64,000 nucleotides of DNA from Thiomicrorhabdus marina (GTDB taxonomy: Bacteria > Pseudomonadota > Gammaproteobacteria > Thiomicrospirales > Thiomicrospiraceae): positions 86,109-150,108 of the forward strand of contig NZ_JAGETV010000007.1 of NCBI RefSeq assembly GCF_017571465.1. The letters are read 5' to 3'. The position numbers and the translations under genes are program-made. This document shows positions 54,485 through 62,884 of this stretch, piece after piece. Below the pieces are notes generated by a model that worked only from the letters and a program-made list of their open reading frames with translations, made no database searches and was not told the DNA's origin. Positions within the stretch are counted from its first letter, which is position 1; each line of letters begins with the position of its first letter.

Positions 54485-55969
54485 ATGTCGTTTAAAAGCC
54501 TTAGTGATCCATTCGATGCCAGCAAAAGTTTGCTCCATAAATCCGATTGCGACTGCCCGATGTGCCAGCTTGAAAAAAGCCAGCCGCATTTGAGTGCGCG
54601 TGATAAACAAGAATCCATAGAGCATTCACTCCAACAAAAACTAGACCAACAAAGCTATTCGCAACACAAAAAAATCATTTCACCGGCGGAAGCGGCTTTG
54701 CAGAGCCAAGAAGAGATTATTGATCGAGCGGTGGAAAGTGCGGTTGTACGTTCGGTATTCGGTCACAACGATATGAGTCGACGTTCGTTTTTGAGCATGA
54801 TTGGTGCAGGTACGACCGCAGCGGTGCTTGGCTCGGTTTTCCCGATGGAAGAGGCCAAAGCGGCGATTAAAGAAACCATGGGGCTTGGGCCGCTAGAAAA
54901 GAAAAAACTCAATATCGGTTTTGTGCCGATTACCTGCGCAACGCCGATTATTATGGCGCACCCGATGGGTTTCTATGAGAAGAACGGTCTGGATGTTGAT
55001 GTTATCAAAACAGCCGGCTGGGCGGTGGCACGTGATAAGTCGCTCGCCAAAGAATATGATGCTTCTCATATGTTGACGCCGATGCCATTGGCGATGTCGA
55101 TGGGCGCGGGTTCAACTGCGAAACCGTTTATTATGCCGACGGTTGAAAACATTAATGGTCAGGCGATTGTTCTGCACAACGACCATAAAGACAAGCGTGA
55201 TCCAAAAGATTGGAAAGGTTTTAAGTTCGGGGTGCCGTTCGAGTATTCCATGCATAACTTCCTGCTTCGCTATTATGTTGCCGAGCACGGTCTTGATCCT
55301 GATAAAGATATTCAAATTCGTGTGGTGCCGCCACCGGAAATGGTCGCTAACCTGCGTGCCGGTAACTTGGACGGTTATCTGTCTCCTGACCCATTCAACC
55401 AGCGTGCAGTTTGGGAAAAAGTCGGCTTTATTCACACCTTGACCAAAGACATTTGGGAAGGCCATCCATGCTGTGCTTTCGCCTGTTCGAAAGAGTTCGC
55501 GGTGCAGAATCCAAATACTTACGGTGCACTGTTGCGTTCGATTATCGATGCCACTGAATATTCCGCTAAGCAGGAAAATCGTAAAGAGATTGCCGAGGCG
55601 ATTTCGCCGAAAAACTACCTTAACCAGCCGGTGCCGGTGGTGCAACAAGTCTTAACAGGACGTTATGCGGATGGGCTGGGTAGTGTGATGGATGTGCCGG
55701 ATCGTATCGATTTCGACCCGTTCCCATGGCATTCGATGGGTGTATGGATTCTGACGCAGATGAAGCGCTGGGGTTATATCAAAGGCGATATTGATTATCA
55801 GAAGATTGCCGAAGAGGTGTATACCGCAGCCGAAACCGGTCGCGTTATGAAAGAGTTGGGTTATGAGCCACCGGCGAAAACCTACGAGAATTACACCATT
55901 ATGGGCAAAGAGTTCGATTACACCCAGCCGGAAGCTTATATCGATAGCTTTGCCATCAAACGTTCTTAA
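54485..55969 (+). CDS. NrtA/CmpA-type Tat-exported substrate-binding protein, second system
   Basis: A 494-residue protein from ATG 54485 (GAGGG 7 nt upstream). It has an unusually long N-terminal region of about 95 residues with CDCPMCQ near residue 22, before the Tat signal SRRSFLSMIGAGTTAA. The mature domain begins LNIGFVPITCATPIIMAHPMG. The family motif appears as WEGHPCCAFAC. It is clearly a paralogue of the protein at 41448. The long Cys-bearing leader would stay on the cytoplasmic side before export and is unusual. Ligand unknown. Confidence 0.8.
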   Translation: MSFKSLSDPFDASKSLLHKSDCDCPMCQLEKSQPHLSARDKQESIEHSLQQKLDQQSYSQHKKIISPAEAALQSQEEIIDRAVESAVVRSVFGHNDMSRRSFLSMIGAGTTAAVLGSVFPMEEAKAAIKETMGLGPLEKKKLNIGFVPITCATPIIMAHPMGFYEKNGLDVDVIKTAGWAVARDKSLAKEYDASHMLTPMPLAMSMGAGSTAKPFIMPTVENINGQAIVLHNDHKDKRDPKDWKGFKFGVPFEYSMHNFLLRYYVAEHGLDPDKDIQIRVVPPPEMVANLRAGNLDGYLSPDPFNQRAVWEKVGFIHTLTKDIWEGHPCCAFACSKEFAVQNPNTYGALLRSIIDATEYSAKQENRKEIAEAISPKNYLNQPVPVVQQVLTGRYADGLGSVMDVPDRIDFDPFPWHSMGVWILTQMKRWGYIKGDIDYQKIAEEVYTAAETGRVMKELGYEPPAKTYENYTIMGKEFDYTQPEAYIDSFAIKRS

Positions 55970-55987
55970 TCGTAAAAGGAAAGCACT

Positions 55988-56818
55988 ATGTTGAATTCGC
56001 TTAGAGTTAAATCAACGCTGCTTTCCATCATTCTTCTGGTTCTGTTACTGGGTATCTGGGAAGGCGCAAATCAAGCGCCTGCCGATAGCAAGCCGCTAAC
56101 GGAATATGAATTGTTGATGGGGGGCGCTTCTCAGGAAGCACGTGTGCCGCCGCCTTCGGATGTAATTGCTTTGGGGTGGAAAGAGTTAAGTGACCCGTTT
56201 TATGATGCTGGGCCAAATGACAAAGGAATTGGTATTCAGCTTGGTTACTCGATTTATCGGGTTTTGGTCGGCTTCTTTCTGGCCGCTTTGATTGCCATTC
56301 CCATCGGTTTTTTGATTGGTATGTCGCCATTGATGTACAACGCTCTGAACCCGTTCATTCAGGTGTTGCGTCCAATTTCTCCGTTAGCGTGGATGCCGTT
56401 GGCACTGTTTATCATTAAAGATTCCGAAGTCTCGGCGATTTTCGTCATCTTTATCTGTTCCATCTGGCCGATGTTGATTAACACCGCTTTTGGTGTCGCC
56501 AATGTTCGTAAGGACTGGATTAACGTTGCTCGAACACATCAGCTAACGCCGATTCAAACCGCATTGCAAGTGATTCTTCCTGCAGCAGCCCCGACTATTT
56601 TAACTGGTATGCGCATCTCTATCGGGATTGCTTGGTTGGTTATCGTTGCGGCGGAAATGCTGGTTGGTGGCACCGGTATCGGTTACTACGTCTGGAATGA
56701 GTGGAATAACCTTGACCTGTCGAGCGTGATTTTCTCAATCTTTATGATTGGCGTTATCGGCATGATTTTGGATTTATTGCTGGCTTATGCGGCGCGTTGG
56801 GTCGAGTACCAAGAATAA
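55988..56818 (+). CDS. ABC transporter permease, second NrtA-type system
   Basis: A 276-residue permease. A first helix near 8-27 is followed by a periplasmic loop and five helices from about 80. The coupling loop is INVARTHQLTPIQTALQVI and the last helices carry MRISIGIAWLVIVAAEMLVG. It starts 18 nt after the binding-protein stop. It is homologous to, but clearly diverged from, the permease at 42704. Confidence 0.88.
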   Translation: MLNSLRVKSTLLSIILLVLLLGIWEGANQAPADSKPLTEYELLMGGASQEARVPPPSDVIALGWKELSDPFYDAGPNDKGIGIQLGYSIYRVLVGFFLAALIAIPIGFLIGMSPLMYNALNPFIQVLRPISPLAWMPLALFIIKDSEVSAIFVIFICSIWPMLINTAFGVANVRKDWINVARTHQLTPIQTALQVILPAAAPTILTGMRISIGIAWLVIVAAEMLVGGTGIGYYVWNEWNNLDLSSVIFSIFMIGVIGMILDLLLAYAARWVEYQE

Positions 56819-56828
56819 AGGAGTGATG

Positions 56829-57680
56829 ATGAGTCATCCGTTTCTCGAAATTGAAAATTTAAAGAAAAGCTATCCGGGCAAGGAAAAAGGCCAAGAGTTT
56901 GTGGTCTTTGAAGGCGCTAATTTCACCATCGACAAGGGTGAGTTTGTTTGTGTTATCGGTCACTCGGGTTGTGGGAAATCGACCATCCTTAATATTCTTG
57001 CCGGCTTAGATGAAGCCTCGGACGGCTTTGTGTTTATGCACGGCAAGGATATTTCCGGACCGAGTTTGGAGCGTGGTGTGGTTTTCCAAAACTACAGTCT
57101 TTTACCATGGCGTACTGCCTTGCAGAATGTAGCGTTTGGTGTCAAGGCGCGTTGGCCGAAATGGAGTAAAGAGCAAGTCACCGATCACAGTTTGAAGTAC
57201 TTGGAATTGGTTGGTTTGAAAGATGCCGAACATCGCAAACCGTCACAACTTTCCGGCGGTATGCGCCAAAGGGTGAGTATTGCGCGTGCTTTCGCTACCC
57301 AGCCACAGTTGTTGTTGATGGATGAACCGTTCGGTGCTTTGGATGCTCTAACGCGCGGTGTCATTCAAGAAGAACTCATCAAAATCTGGGGCGAGACCAA
57401 ACAGACCGTTTTTATGATTACCCATGATGTTGACGAAGCGATTCTGCTTTCCGACCGTATTCTGCTGATGACCAACGGTCCACATGCGCGCGTTGCCGAG
57501 TCGGTTAAGGTTTCTATCGACCGTCCTCGCAAACGTAGCGATATTGTCCACCATCCGGATTACTACAAAATCCGTAACCACTTGGTCGATTTCTTAGTCA
57601 ACCGTTCCAATGAAGAAAATACTGTACCGTTGCATTCTCAAGAGAGCGCTACGCCGGTGGAAGTCGATTTAGCCAGTTAA
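56829..57680 (+). CDS. ABC transporter ATP-binding protein, second NrtA-type system
   Basis: A 283-residue ATPase from ATG 56829. The preceding ATG at 56826 is only 2 nt from AAGGAG, so the second is favoured. Walker A GHSGCGKST, signature LSGGMRQRV, Walker B LLLMDEPFGALD and H-loop MITHDVDEA are intact. Residues 215-283 form the NrtD-like C-terminal region. It completes the binding protein-permease-ATPase set. Confidence 0.88.
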   Translation: MSHPFLEIENLKKSYPGKEKGQEFVVFEGANFTIDKGEFVCVIGHSGCGKSTILNILAGLDEASDGFVFMHGKDISGPSLERGVVFQNYSLLPWRTALQNVAFGVKARWPKWSKEQVTDHSLKYLELVGLKDAEHRKPSQLSGGMRQRVSIARAFATQPQLLLMDEPFGALDALTRGVIQEELIKIWGETKQTVFMITHDVDEAILLSDRILLMTNGPHARVAESVKVSIDRPRKRSDIVHHPDYYKIRNHLVDFLVNRSNEENTVPLHSQESATPVEVDLAS

Positions 57681-57721
57681 TTATTGGTGCTAACGTTATT
57701 TTGAATAAAAGGAGTGACATT

Positions 57722-58570
57722 ATGTCTGATTCAATCTTAGTCAATACGGCGCATCTGGAATCGCTTATCGCCAGTGAGCCAGTCGTTATTGTCGATACGC
57801 GTTCACCGGAAGCCTATGAACAAGGGCATATTCCGGGGGCAGTCAATATTCATGATATTTTTACTTTCTTGGCGACCTCGACACCAGAGGGCTTGGATGA
57901 GTTGAAAGGCAAGTTTGCCGAAGTGTTTGGTGCTGTCGGATTGTCCGGCGCGGAAACCGCTGTGTTGTATGAAGATGCGATGGATACCGGTTTTGGGCAG
58001 TCTTGTCGTGGTTATTTTCTATTGAGTTATCTGGGTTATGACAAGGTGAAAATCCTGCATGGTGGTTTTCAAGCATGGAAAGCGGAAGGGTATAAGGTCA
58101 GTCTCGAAACCGTTACGCCGACAGCGGTGGAATTCCCTCTGAAAGATACCGGTTCCGAATTAATGATTGATAAAGATGCTGTGCTGGCCGCTCTTGGTAC
58201 CGATACGGTTCTACTTGATGTTCGTGATGTCGATGAATGGATTGCGGAAAGCTCTTCGCCATACGGTAAGGACTTCTGTCCACGTAAAGGCCGTTTGCCA
58301 GGTGCGGTGTGGATTGAGTGGTATCGAATGATGAAACCAGGCATTGTGCCGCTGTTTAAATCAACTGAAGAAATTTTGGCCGAGTGTCTGACCGCCGGTA
58401 TCAAAAAAGACACGCCGGTTTATCTATATTGCTTTAAAGGTGCGCGTGCTTCAAATACTCTGGTAGCATTGAAAGAAGCCGGCATTGAAAATGTCAAAAT
58501 GTACTTCGGCTCTTGGAATGAATGGTCGCGCGACCCTGAATTGCCAATTGAAGAAGGATTCCCTGCTTAA
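57722..58570 (+). CDS. two-domain rhodanese-like sulfurtransferase
   Basis: A 282-residue protein from ATG 57722 (AAAGGAG 7 nt upstream). The N-terminal rhodanese domain (VVIVDTRSPEAYEQGHIPGA) lacks an active-site Cys loop (DTGFGQSCRG is atypical). The C-terminal domain carries the catalytic loop YCFKGARASN, in which Cys is followed by Lys-Gly-x-Arg. Thiosulfate:cyanide sulfurtransferase is the classic reaction, giving thiocyanate. Its place as the last gene of the second importer operon supports a role in the metabolism of the imported compound. Confidence 0.85.
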   Translation: MSDSILVNTAHLESLIASEPVVIVDTRSPEAYEQGHIPGAVNIHDIFTFLATSTPEGLDELKGKFAEVFGAVGLSGAETAVLYEDAMDTGFGQSCRGYFLLSYLGYDKVKILHGGFQAWKAEGYKVSLETVTPTAVEFPLKDTGSELMIDKDAVLAALGTDTVLLDVRDVDEWIAESSSPYGKDFCPRKGRLPGAVWIEWYRMMKPGIVPLFKSTEEILAECLTAGIKKDTPVYLYCFKGARASNTLVALKEAGIENVKMYFGSWNEWSRDPELPIEEGFPA

Positions 58571-58604
58571 ATCGAAGGCGTAATCCGTCTTTGTTCTTTG
58601 TATG

Positions 58605-58628
58605 ACTCGGCTTCTTAGCCGAGTTTTT
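58605..58628 (+). terminator. rho-independent terminator after the rhodanese gene
   Basis: ACTCGGCT-TCTT-AGCCGAGT followed by T residues closes the second ABC operon. Confidence 0.88.
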
Positions 58629-58650
58629 AGTTCCGTAAAAAGGTTTATAG

Positions 58651-59124
58651 ATGATTGAATCGGTTCTTTTCACTTCATTGCATACGATTGCCGCTGTCCT
58701 TTGGGTTGGCGGTATTTTTCTGGTTTATAAAGTCTTCCGTCCGACTGCCATCGAGCAACTTGAGCCGCCGCAACGACTGCAGATGTTCCTTGGTGTTTTT
58801 GACCGTTTCTTCCCTTGGGTTTGGGTTTTTATCGCGGCCTTAGTGGTGTCCGGTTATTGGGATTGGTACAGCCGTTTAGGTGGCATCGCGGATGCGAGTC
58901 TGTATATGCACCTGATGCATATTATTGGCTGGATAATGATTGTGTTGTTCGCGTGGCTGTATTTTGTCGCTTACAAACAGTTTAAAACTGCCGTGCAAAA
59001 CAAAGAGTTTCCTGTCGCTGGGGCAGTCTTGAATGACAAAATGCGTCCTGTTATCGTGATTAACCTTGCGCTTGGTATTCTTGAAGCGGTTATCGGCGCT
59101 TCCGGGCCATATTGGGTTCTTTAG
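58651..59124 (+). CDS. CopD-like membrane protein
   Basis: A 157-residue membrane protein with four hydrophobic helices. It starts LFTSLHTIAAVLWVGGIFL, the typical first helix of the CopD/putative haem membrane group, with a His that could bind haem or copper; further His residues lie in YMHLMHIIG. The family is linked to copper handling or electron transfer, but the job here is unknown. It lies beyond the terminator of the rhodanese operon and 18 nt before an esterase gene. Confidence 0.7.
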   Translation: MIESVLFTSLHTIAAVLWVGGIFLVYKVFRPTAIEQLEPPQRLQMFLGVFDRFFPWVWVFIAALVVSGYWDWYSRLGGIADASLYMHLMHIIGWIMIVLFAWLYFVAYKQFKTAVQNKEFPVAGAVLNDKMRPVIVINLALGILEAVIGASGPYWVL

Positions 59125-59142
59125 CTTCTTAGAGAGCGTTAC

Positions 59143-59982
59143 ATGGTGTTGTTTAATCGTTACTTAATTTTGTTGTTTTTGTTTTTTTCGGTTCAGGTTT
59201 CGGCTCAGACATTTAAAGACATTGCTTACGGTACGGATGATAAGCAAACACTGGATATTTATGTTCCTGATGTTAATCCTCCTGTCGACGGTTTTCCGGT
59301 GCATGTGTTTGTGCATGGCGGGGCATGGAATATTGGCGATAAAAGTACGGTCAAACTCCGCCATGCAACTGCTTATAACAAGCAGAATATTATTCTGCTA
59401 TCGGTCAATTACCGTTTAGCACCGGATAATAAGTTCCCAGATTTTGTCGAAGATATTGCGCTCGCTTCGGCTTGGATTCATCGAAATATTGGTCGTTATG
59501 GTGGAAATCAAAACGCTATGTTGCTGTCTGGGCATTCTGCCGGTGCACACATGGTTGCCTTGGTTGGCATAGCTCCAAAATATCTACAGGCACAAAATCT
59601 CTCTTTGGCTATGTGGCAGGCCGTCGTGCCGGTCGATACTGCCAGCTTTGATTTAATAAAAAAGCAAGAGGGAGCCGGCGCGCGCTTAGTCGAGCGAATG
59701 AAATCTAAAGCTTTTGGTGATTCGCCGCAGGTTCTAAGAGAAGCGTCGCCGCTTTATCAAGTCCAAGCTAATAGTGCTGTCGCACCTTTTTATCTATATG
59801 CAACCGCGGAACGACAAGATGCGGTGCAAGCTAATTTTCAGTTGGCCGAAAAACTACGTCGCAATGGTTATCAAGCGCAAGTCAGAGCTTTGGGCGGCGA
59901 TCTGTCGCATGCAGATATGCGTAAGTTGATTTTTGATTCAGACAGCGAGATTTTTCAACGTATTGTCAGTTTGTTGAAATAG
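59143..59982 (+). CDS. alpha/beta-hydrolase (esterase), exported
   Basis: A 279-residue carboxylesterase-like hydrolase. A signal peptide ends near residue 22 (FFSVQVSA-QTF). The oxyanion motif is VHGGAWNIGDK, the nucleophile Ser lies in LSGHSAGAHM, and the catalytic His is in LSHADM. It belongs to the BD-FAE/hormone-sensitive-lipase group. Its substrate is unknown. The hairpin that follows appears to serve the convergent gene. Confidence 0.85.
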   Translation: MVLFNRYLILLFLFFSVQVSAQTFKDIAYGTDDKQTLDIYVPDVNPPVDGFPVHVFVHGGAWNIGDKSTVKLRHATAYNKQNIILLSVNYRLAPDNKFPDFVEDIALASAWIHRNIGRYGGNQNAMLLSGHSAGAHMVALVGIAPKYLQAQNLSLAMWQAVVPVDTASFDLIKKQEGAGARLVERMKSKAFGDSPQVLREASPLYQVQANSAVAPFYLYATAERQDAVQANFQLAEKLRRNGYQAQVRALGGDLSHADMRKLIFDSDSEIFQRIVSLLK

Positions 59983-59983
59983 A

Positions 59984-60015
59984 ACAAAAATTCCCGCGGA
60001 GCGCGGGAATTAAAT
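59984..60015 (-). terminator. terminator for the phytase-like gene
   Basis: AATTCCCGC-GGAGC-GCGGGAATT; on the minus strand it is followed by a T run. It may also stop the esterase transcript. Confidence 0.8.
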
Positions 60016-60043
60016 CAGATAGGTTGAGAGAGGAGCGTCTGAA

Positions 60044-61450
60044 TTATTCGCCTGATAGATTCAGATCTTTGATGATATAAAGATGGTTATAATCGACGGT
60101 ATTACTGTCTAGCATCTTCTGTTCAAGTTCGCCACCGGTAGACCAAGTTGCAAAGTCATCGTCATTGATTACGCCAAGGGTGTTATTGTCAATGACCCAT
60201 AGCCCTTCCATTTTGTCGTGTGGGTATTGCACTTCGGCAACCATATCGACAACCAATGATTTACGAGCTGGTTCGATTCCGGCATCAGCTAGTGTGGTCC
60301 ACCCTGAATTCAGTACGACTTCTTCTAAGGTGCTGCCGTTGAGCAGTAAACCAAAATCAGAGTCTTGGGTAAATTCTGCCGAATTTGCTATTTCTTCAAG
60401 GTTGGTCGCGGTGCTTAGGTCAATGCGATAGACGTTTTTCTGTGCATCCGGTGCTGCTGCGGCTTCTCCGCTAGGTCCACCAAATAGGAAGGCGCCGTCG
60501 CGTTCGATAATAAGGAATTCGTTATTGCTCAGTGCAACGATTTCTGAATTTGAGTTTTGCGCTTGATCTTGTTTATAGAGATATTGTCCAATGGTTCCGT
60601 CTGTAAGGTTTACCGTCACAATACGGGTGATATCCAAATTTTTCACTGCGCTACTTGGGTTGTACATAGTAGATTGCATAATCCCGACCAGAGTGGTTTC
60701 ATCTGGCGTAATCGCTAAGCCTTCCATGCCACGGTTAGCTCGACGATTTGCGTATTCGGCTGGAAGTTGGAAGGTGTTGCGTGCGTCAGCAAAAGGGTTG
60801 ATGCGACCAATTTCAACACCGTCGGCATCAAAGTGCACCATATGTGGGCCATATTCATCCGACACCCAGAAAGTTCCATCGCTTAACGCGACTAGGCCTT
60901 CTCCATCTAGACCATAATCATCCAGTTTCAACGGATTGCTAGCCTCGTCGTAAGGTTGAGTTGGGTCGACCAGAATTGGCGAACCATCTGCATTGTATGG
61001 GGTTTCGCCGGTTCCGCCTAAGTCAGAAGTATTTGGAAGTCCGGTAATCAACGTTCCGTCTGGACGTTTCATTAGAATTTCTTTAACTAGGCTGATACTG
61101 CCGCCCTGCCCAAGTTTGAAGAGGCCAATACGAGAAGTGTAGTCAGGAGTTGGGAATTTTTTGCCGGTACCGTAATTGCCAGTAAATGAAGCATTAGGTC
61201 CGCGGTCAGTCATGGCGTAGAACATGCTTGAATCGGTCGGGTGAGCAGTCATTGCTGAGCCAAAGCCGCCATTGCGAACTTCAAATGTTTGCTGAGTGTT
61301 TTGGTCGATTAAATCACTACGCAGCACTTTGTAAGGCAGTGCAGATCCTTCAGCAGGGAAGGATTCGATAAGGGTGGTATTGTCATCTTCACAACCGCTT
61401 AACAGGCTAGTAGAAAAGATGGAGGCGATGATTAACGAGCGTTTAAACAT
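60044..61450 (-). CDS. esterase-like-activity-of-phytase family lipoprotein
   Basis: A 468-residue lipoprotein from ATG 61450. The signal IIASIFSTSLLSG precedes Cys20 in the lipobox LLSGC. The rest is a beta-propeller of the phytase-like/esterase-like family: FYAMTDRGPNASF, DGEGLVALSDGTFWVSDEYG, RGMEGLAITPDETTLV and DKMEGLWVIDNNTLGVIND are the recurring blade motifs. The family is often exported and linked to phosphate scavenging, but I see no Pho box upstream. Confidence 0.82.
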   Translation of the reverse strand: MFKRSLIIASIFSTSLLSGCEDDNTTLIESFPAEGSALPYKVLRSDLIDQNTQQTFEVRNGGFGSAMTAHPTDSSMFYAMTDRGPNASFTGNYGTGKKFPTPDYTSRIGLFKLGQGGSISLVKEILMKRPDGTLITGLPNTSDLGGTGETPYNADGSPILVDPTQPYDEASNPLKLDDYGLDGEGLVALSDGTFWVSDEYGPHMVHFDADGVEIGRINPFADARNTFQLPAEYANRRANRGMEGLAITPDETTLVGIMQSTMYNPSSAVKNLDITRIVTVNLTDGTIGQYLYKQDQAQNSNSEIVALSNNEFLIIERDGAFLFGGPSGEAAAAPDAQKNVYRIDLSTATNLEEIANSAEFTQDSDFGLLLNGSTLEEVVLNSGWTTLADAGIEPARKSLVVDMVAEVQYPHDKMEGLWVIDNNTLGVINDDDFATWSTGGELEQKMLDSNTVDYNHLYIIKDLNLSGE

Positions 61451-61690
61451 CTTAATTCCTTTTAAATAAATGAATAATTCGTGCAATAAGTTAACTGGTA
61501 GTACTGAAATTTTTATGACGGAAATAAGATGGTTTTGTGAATCTAACTACCAATTTTATTGGACTTGGAAGCTTGGCAATAATTACGGTTTAGAGTTGTA
61601 ATCATTTTTACCAATTAGAGTCAAAAGCCTGTAACTATTTAAGGGACGGATTTGACTAAACTTTTTGCAAAGTTTTTGCAGGAGTGGGTC

Positions 61691-62836
61691 GTGCGAGTTT
61701 GTCTTTTTACCGATACTTTGGGTGATTTAAACGGGGTGTCACGCTTTATTCAGGATATGGGGGAATTGGCGATAGGCGAGGGTTGGCAATTGACCTTGAT
61801 TACCTCGACTAAAAAGCCGTTACCGTCGTTGGATAATCTTCGCAATTTACCATACAGAACCCGAATAGCGATGCCGTTTTATCAAGAGTTAGATTTGGTT
61901 TGGCCGTCACGAAAAGCGATTCGTGCAACCTTGCAAGAGTTACAGCCGGATCTTGTGCATATTTCCACTCCGGGACCGGTCGGTTGGTTGGCGAAGTTGG
62001 AGGCTGAAAAACTGGGTTTTCCTCTGATTGGCACTTACCACACCGATTTTCCAGCGTATATTTATGACTTAACCGGCAGTCATTTCTTTAAGCGCCGAAC
62101 CGACAAGGTGATGGCAAAATTCTATCGACCTTTTCGCAAGGTTCTGTCACGCTCATTGACCTATACCGAAGTGATGGCGAATGATTTGCAGTTGCCGGCT
62201 GATAAGATGGCGGTGATTTATCCGGGTACCAATCAACAGAAATTCAATCACGACCATCGTAATCCGCAAATTTGGCAGGCCTTTGGTCTCAATCCAAATC
62301 GCTTGAAGGTGTTGTATGTCGGGCGGATTAACATTGAAAAGAATATCCCATTCTTGTGTGAGCTTTGGCAGCAATTGCAAGCCGAGTATCCGCAGCTTGA
62401 GGCGGATTTGGTGATGGTGGGTGAAGGTCGCTATCGCAAATGGACTGATAAAATGCGTCCGCATCACGGTTATTTTCTCGGGCCGGTAGTCGGTGAAAAG
62501 CTCTCGCAGCTCTATGCATCATCGGATTTGTTTGTGTTCCCGTCGGTAACCGATACGCTTGGTCAGGTAATAATGGAAGCGCAAGCCAGCGGTTTAGGTT
62601 GTTTGGTGAGTGATGTCGGTGGGCCACAGAGCTTGATTGTGCCTGAGCAAACCGGTCGGGTGTTGCCTGCCAACCGAAACGACTATTGGTTGTCGGCATT
62701 GCAAGAGCTATTACAAAATTCCGAGCTACGCGAAACATGGCAGAAAAATGCGCCACGACATATGCAGCAATATGACATTCGCGATTCCTATGCGGACTTC
62801 AAACGGGTGCACCAACAGGCTTTGGTTACAAACTAG
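61691..62836 (+). CDS. GT4-family glycosyltransferase
   Basis: A 381-residue glycosyltransferase. The GTG at 61691 is chosen because AGGAG lies 6 nt before it and the protein then begins VRVCLFTDTLGDLNGVSR, the normal start of this fold; a TTG at 61652 adds 13 residues without features. GTYHTDFPAYIY and VLYVGRINIEKNIPFL are typical, and the E-x7-E donor site is in VIMEAQASGLGCLVS. It resembles glycosyltransferases that add sugars to glycolipids. Specificity unknown. Confidence 0.85.
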   Translation: MRVCLFTDTLGDLNGVSRFIQDMGELAIGEGWQLTLITSTKKPLPSLDNLRNLPYRTRIAMPFYQELDLVWPSRKAIRATLQELQPDLVHISTPGPVGWLAKLEAEKLGFPLIGTYHTDFPAYIYDLTGSHFFKRRTDKVMAKFYRPFRKVLSRSLTYTEVMANDLQLPADKMAVIYPGTNQQKFNHDHRNPQIWQAFGLNPNRLKVLYVGRINIEKNIPFLCELWQQLQAEYPQLEADLVMVGEGRYRKWTDKMRPHHGYFLGPVVGEKLSQLYASSDLFVFPSVTDTLGQVIMEAQASGLGCLVSDVGGPQSLIVPEQTGRVLPANRNDYWLSALQELLQNSELRETWQKNAPRHMQQYDIRDSYADFKRVHQQALVTN

Positions 62837-62884
62837 CGTACTCTTGACTACAATAGCCTGAAAATCTCCTGTTGGAAGTGTGCT

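Noticed and set aside
61451..61690. Pho box upstream of the phytase-like gene
   Set aside because: No CTGTCAT-type tandem repeats are present.
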